A stretch of 64,000 nucleotides of DNA from Albugo candida (lineage: Eukaryota > Oomycota > Peronosporomycetes > Albuginales > Albuginaceae). The stretch is from contig CAJNAR010000001.1 in the NCBI GenBank assembly GCA_905220665.1, forward strand, positions 186,001-250,000, written 5' to 3'. The position numbers and the translations under genes are program-made. Under the pieces are notes generated by a model. The model was not told the DNA's origin, made no database searches, and saw only the letters and a list, made by a program, of their open reading frames with translations. Of this stretch, positions 59,374 through 64,000 are shown piece by piece; the first letter of the stretch is position 1, and every line of letters starts with the position of its first letter.

Positions 59374-60961
59374 ATGGTTTTGGAACAATTGGGATCGAAA
59401 CTTCAGAGCGCATTAGCGACCCTCAACACGACAACAATCGTTGATGACGATGTTCTGAACAATATATTGAAAGATATCTGCGCAGCATTACTGGAATCAG
59501 ACGTACAAGTCCAGCTCGTTCGTCAGATTCGAGACAATGTACGACTCACGGTAGCCGCTCATGAATCTGCTGCGGGAGTCAATCGCCGACGCCTCATCCA
59601 GAAAGCTGTATTGGATCAACTCATACAGATTCTACAAAGTAAAAAGAAGCCGTTTAAGCTCAAAAAGGGAGGCTGTAATACCGTCATGTTTGTGGGTTTG
59701 CAGGTACGCGATAATTTGATGGAATAGCAGCACTCTTGATACTATCGTTGATTCATTGTAGGGGAGCGGAAAGACCACAAGTATTGCCAAGTATGCGCAT
59801 TACTACCAACGTAAAGGCTGGAAAACTTGTATGGTTTGCGCGGATACATTCCGAGCTGGGGCGTTCGATCAGCTCAAACAAAATGCAACAAAACTTCGCA
59901 TTCCGTTCTATGGAAGTTATACCGAGGCTGATCCTGTTCGAATTGCTGAACAAGGAGTCGCACAGTTTCGAGCAGATCATTATGAGCTCATTCTGGTGGA
60001 TACGAGTGGGCGACACAAACAAGAAACGGATTTATTTGCTGAAATGAAACAAGTGGCTGCAGCAGTTCGTCCCGATGATGTAGTTTTTGTTATGGATTCA
60101 ACTATTGGTCAAGCCGTTCATGACCAAGCGAGTGCTTTTGTTCAAAGTGTGGACGTTGGAAGTGTAATTATCACCAAATTGGATGGACATGCAAAAGGTG
60201 GAGGCGCATTGAGTGCTGTTGCTGCTACAGGATCACCAATCATATTTTACGGCACTGGCGAGCATTTCTCCGAATTCGAAACATTCGATGCTCAACGATT
60301 TGTCAGTCGGATGATGGGGATGGGTGACATACGCGGACTGATGGAAGAAGTGAAGCAAAGTGGAATGTTTGAAGATGACAAAGAATTCATGGCGAAACTC
60401 AACAAGGGATCTTATACATTCCGGGACTTGTACAAGCAATTACAAGGTGTGATGAAGTTGGGACCATTGAGTAAAGTGATGTCAATGATTCCCGGCTTAC
60501 CTCCCGGAATGAATCAAATGATGAATATGGGTGGCGGGGAAGAGGAAGGGTCCAAACGATTACGACGATTCTTGTTCATGATGGATAGTATGACGGATGC
60601 CGAGCTCGATGGACAAGTTCCGATCAATCCATCGCGCCAACTTCGCATTGCCAAAGGCTCTGGCTGTGGGCTTTTCGAAGTGGATTATCTATTGAAATGT
60701 CATAAACAATTCGCATCTGTGATATCTCGGATGGGAAAGAGCGGTCTTATGAAAACTGGGGACGCAAATTTCGAGAAGCAATTGGCGCGAAATCCAAATG
60801 CTGTGATGCAACAGCTATCGAAAGTGATGGATCCACGCATGTTGGCGCAAATGGGAGGACCGCAAAATATGATGCGAATGCTAAAGCAGATGCAAGGGAT
60901 GGATACGAATTCAATGAATGAGATGGCTGCCAATTTTGGTGGCATGAAGCTTCCATTTTAG
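59374..60961 (+). CDS. SRP54: Signal recognition particle 54 kDa subunit
   Basis: GTPase of the SRP that binds signal peptides and the SRP receptor. Exons 59374-59703 and 59762-60961 give 509 aa, the usual length. The intron sits at the P-loop, before GSGKTTSIAKYA. Other landmarks: N domain (residues 1 to ~95), ADTFRAGAFDQL, DTSGRHKQE, TKLDGHAKGGGA, then the C-terminal Met-rich M domain (GPLSKVMSMIPGLP, RIAKGSG for RNA binding, and a tail of GxMMRMLKQMQ type). The ATG at 59374 gives the canonical MVLEQLGSKL start. Confidence 0.97.
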
Positions 60962-61037
60962 AATAATACATAAGATCCATAATGCTCGTGATTGCTCAGG
61001 TGTCTAAATAGAGTGGTTTGACCACCACATTAGGGTA

Positions 61038-62818
61038 ATGACAGACTGGAATCAATGGATCGAACAGTGTCAAGATTCACACTTTCGGTATCAAATTCGC
61101 ACGAGTATGTGCACATAAGCGTAAAACTAATTCGTCTGTAGGAAAAATTGCCATGAACTTCCTTGGAGAGATGCGTGTGAGCGGATAGAAAGCTGCATTT
61201 TAACACTAAAACAATGTATCACTTCATCACATGAAGCAAATGCTTTACACAGTCAAAGTGACGACGATGGTTTGAGCTATACCTATCAGGTCGCAAAAGA
61301 TGATTCCAAAGATGTCGAGAAATGGAAAGATACGAATCGATCGGACGTTTGCAACATGAAAGACGTAACTTTGGCGATCAGAGAACTTTTACATATTTTG
61401 AGGTTCTTACGAATCGTTTGCGTTGATTGTGAAGCTAATCAGAATCAATGCCACCAGTTTGATTTATTAAAAAAGGTTTCATCAACGAATTGTTCCGTTC
61501 CTCTCGTCCCATCCTGATTGAATGACCCTACAGGTGCACCGTATTCTTCAGAACTGTTGCGAATGGATCGACATCGACGACAAAGTGATCCAAAAGTGAG
61601 CAAGAAAGTTATTTTTCTAACTGAACTCTGACGATATTGCTATAGCGAGACTGTGCGCTTAATTCAAGTAGGACTTCAGTTTTCCGTCAATTATATCGTT
61701 CAGAACAAAATGAATCAACAAGAAGCATGGGAACTCTTCTTTCCTGACGTTATACAAGTACGAAATTGTGGATTTTCACGCTGCAGGATTTCTAATCGAA
61801 GCCATAGAAACTTCTAGTCGAGTGTCAAATGCACCGTAAAATAGTGGCGTACATGGTCGCGCTATTATACAACTGTGTCCATCCTCAAGAACACTTACAC
61901 GAAGAGTTGGTGAGAACTGTGGAGATTTCTTGATATTCATTTGATGGAGATTTTTGACCGTAGGTTTCATCCCGAAGCCTCCTGTTGACGCTTTTACATC
62001 GATTTTTTTGGAACCAAAGTGAGAGTATAGATGCCACCGGTGAAGAATCGGAACCTCTCATAGACCCAGCACAAGAATGGCTGCATATCTTTTTTCGAGA
62101 CTTGTATGCTCATGGTTATTTCAAACATATATACGATTCCATTGGAGCCAGTTTGATCAGCAAACTCTGGTCAAGAGTAACTCCGGAACAGCTTATTTAT
62201 CTTCGTGTCATGGACCAGTTGATACACGCCCAAGTATCAAGCTCCAACACACAAGAAAATGGTGACTGTCTTCACGATGCGTATGATTTCATGATAAACG
62301 TTTTCAAACAACTCATACAGCAAAGTGACGATGATCGATCAGAAGAACCTGAGGAAGCTCGTAAGATCATTTGGGTCGGGCTGGAAAATGAGGCAAAATT
62401 GGTAATTCTCAATATATTCGGTCAACTGTGTCAGCTGGATCAGATAAGAAGCTTAGCAATCTCCAAATGTCTGTTACAATTGCTCGTCAATGAGCTCCAA
62501 CGCGTATGGGAATTTAACCCGCAAAGTACACGCGTCAATCTCAAAAGAACCAAAGCGAACGAAAGGAGAGAGCCTTCCGGTTATCGATCTCATATAATCG
62601 CAGTCATTGGCAATATATGTTACCGAAGTCGTAACCACCAAGATTTGCTCCGTCAACTTGGCGGAATAGCGCTTGTGCTGAATCATTGCATCATTGATGA
62701 ACGTAATCCACTTATTCGAGAATGGTCGTTGGTTGCAGTCCGAAATATCTGTGAGGACAATGCCGAAAACCAGAAGTTCATTGCAGGTCTCAAGCAGCAG
62801 GATGCTGCGCTATACTGA
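61038..62818 (+). CDS. ATXN10: Ataxin-10 domain protein
   Basis: Armadillo-like helical protein; human ataxin-10 acts in cytokinesis and ciliary function. Six exons: 61038-61108, 61142-61475, 61534-61595, 61646-61757, 61808-61909 and 61964-62818. They give 511 aa with introns of 33-58 nt and frame kept. Family-like segments are LIQVGLQFSVNYIVQNKMNQQEAW, with the NxxNQxxxW pattern, VAYMVALLYNC, and the conserved C-terminal block REWSLVAVRNICEDNAENQKFI. First-exon placement is the least certain: an alternative ATG at 61055 with a GTATGT donor also fits. After the TGA at 62816 the frame remains open for a further 62 codons. Confidence 0.8.
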
Positions 62819-63038
62819 CGTGTGCTTAGAGACAGCAGCGAAATTCAGAAGTATATATTAGGAAATACACTGCATATTGGAGTCATACATGTAATTTGCG
62901 TTATCTTGACTGGAGGTAATCTTGAAAAGAAAATTCTCCAGAACGAAGCAAAAGTCGCATTGAAGCAAATCAGTCGACAAAGTACTGTCACTGGTGTAAC
63001 ATTGTAGTGCAAGTATCGAGAATTCCTCTCTGACTGCA

Positions 63039-63837
63039 ATGGCTAGCAATAGTACGAGTCACTTTAAGCTTGTTCTACTGGGAGATACTGCTGTTGGAAA
63101 GTCCTGTTTAGTAGTTCGATTCGTACGCGAAGAATTTTATGAATTTCAAGAGCCGACAATCGGAGGTATGGAAAACAATTATCTCTAAAGAGCATTTGGG
63201 AGTGCGTATCACTTTGTGTAGCGGCTTTCTTAACGCAAACTGTAAACCTGAGCGATGGTTGTGCAGTCAAGTTTGAGATTTGGGATACGGCAGGACAAGG
63301 TAGGAAGGGAAAGATATCTGGTGCAAAATTGATGCTTTCCTACTTGTAGAACGGTATCGAAGTTTGGCTCCAATGTACTATCGCGGAGCTGCAGCAGCGA
63401 TCGTTGTGTACGACGTAACCAATAAGGTTCGAGAGGTTCATCTACCCTAGAAAGTAAACTGATTCACTTAAGTAGGATTCATTCACTGGTGCAAAATCTT
63501 GGGTCAAAGAACTTCAACGACGTGGTGATTCGAATGTCGTGATTGCTCTAGCTGGAAATAAGGCAGATCTGGAGACACGACGTGCTGTAACTCTTGAGGT
63601 GTCAAGTGATGTATCGCGTAAATCGTTGGACCCCTCACAGTACACTCTTAGGAAGCGCGTCAGTATGCAGAAGACAATGGTATACTACACTTGGAAACCT
63701 CAGCAAAAACTTCAGCAAATGTGAAGAATCTCTTTGTTGCAATCGCGACGAATCTCCCTAAATCCACCCCGCAATCGAACCGGGATGCGTTTCCCATCGC
63801 ACAACCGATAGCCTCAAAATCGAAAGGATGTTGCTGA
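63039..63837 (+). CDS. RAB5: Rab5-type small GTPase
   Basis: Early-endosome Rab. Five exons: 63039-63165, 63222-63299, 63350-63426, 63476-63598 and 63652-63837. They give 196 aa. Nucleotide-binding motifs are [19 protein letters not shown] (effector loop, Rab5-specific), [26 protein letters not shown] and ETSAK. The Rab5 subfamily segment [11 protein letters not shown] is present. The C-terminus ends in Cys-Cys for double prenylation. The third intron uses a weak GTTCGA donor but both flanks fit the family. It is slightly shorter than animal Rab5 in the hypervariable tail. Confidence 0.95.
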
Positions 63838-64000
63838 GTGTATTTGTACTCGAAATCGATACTTGAATCAAAACAATCATCTTTTTATTTCCTAAATGTA
63901 ATTATCCGAGTAGCATCAAACTGCTTCCTCAGAAATGATAGCCAAATGCAACCATTCACTTTTAAAATTTGTTTATTTCTCCTTTCTCACTTCATCATCG

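Noticed and set aside
1..64000. tRNA or rRNA genes
   Set aside because: No convincing T-loop/anticodon arrangement or rRNA-like stretch was seen on reading; a covariance-model search would be decisive.

Overview
This is a gene-dense nuclear segment from a eukaryote with short introns (mostly 33-100 nt, GT-AG, several with TACTAAC-like branch sites) and intergenic gaps of roughly 100-600 bp. It carries genes for a zoospore-type flagellum and centriole alongside ordinary housekeeping genes. Compactness, AT-lean codon usage and this gene mix fit an oomycete, most likely a compact-genome type such as the white-rust Albugo lineage. That assignment is inference, because no rRNA or other diagnostic marker is present.

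Layout, left to right. 0-10 kb: PI31 proteasome regulator (5' end outside the window), a small single-span membrane protein, a PIGG-type GPI ethanolamine-phosphate transferase, divergent eIF5A and ADF/cofilin, mitochondrial ribosomal protein bL32m, a stand-alone trehalose-phosphate phosphatase, and a ubiquilin. 10.4-13.3 kb: kinesin copy A with a minisatellite at its 3' end. 14.1-23 kb: TRAPPC8, tail-to-tail with a STIL/Ana2-type centriole duplication protein, then a PI4K-gamma-like kinase. 23.2-41.1 kb: an outer-dynein-arm docking protein (ODAD1-like), a giant (about 4,748 aa) IPT/TIG-repeat protein with a C2 domain and a sperm-tail PG-rich motif, and a second EF-hand-like protein. 41.3-47.1 kb: a large helical protein that I do not recognise. 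49.3-52.2 kb: kinesin copy B, an inverted, almost identical duplicate of copy A. 53.4-64 kb: YAE1-domain protein, full-length ABCC transporter, SRP54, ataxin-10-domain protein and a Rab5-type GTPase.

Two things stand out. First, the two kinesin copies are collinear without an indel over at least 2.3 kb of gene, with only a handful of substitutions seen, while the DNA just past their 3' minisatellite is clearly diverged. That pattern suggests recent gene conversion between inverted repeats flanking about 36.7 kb. Second, the interval between the two copies concentrates centriole/axoneme-type genes, including the giant IPT/TIG protein, which I cannot match to a named family.

Gene models were spliced by eye. 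Exon ends are stated where reading frame and splice signals agree, and unresolved joins are flagged.
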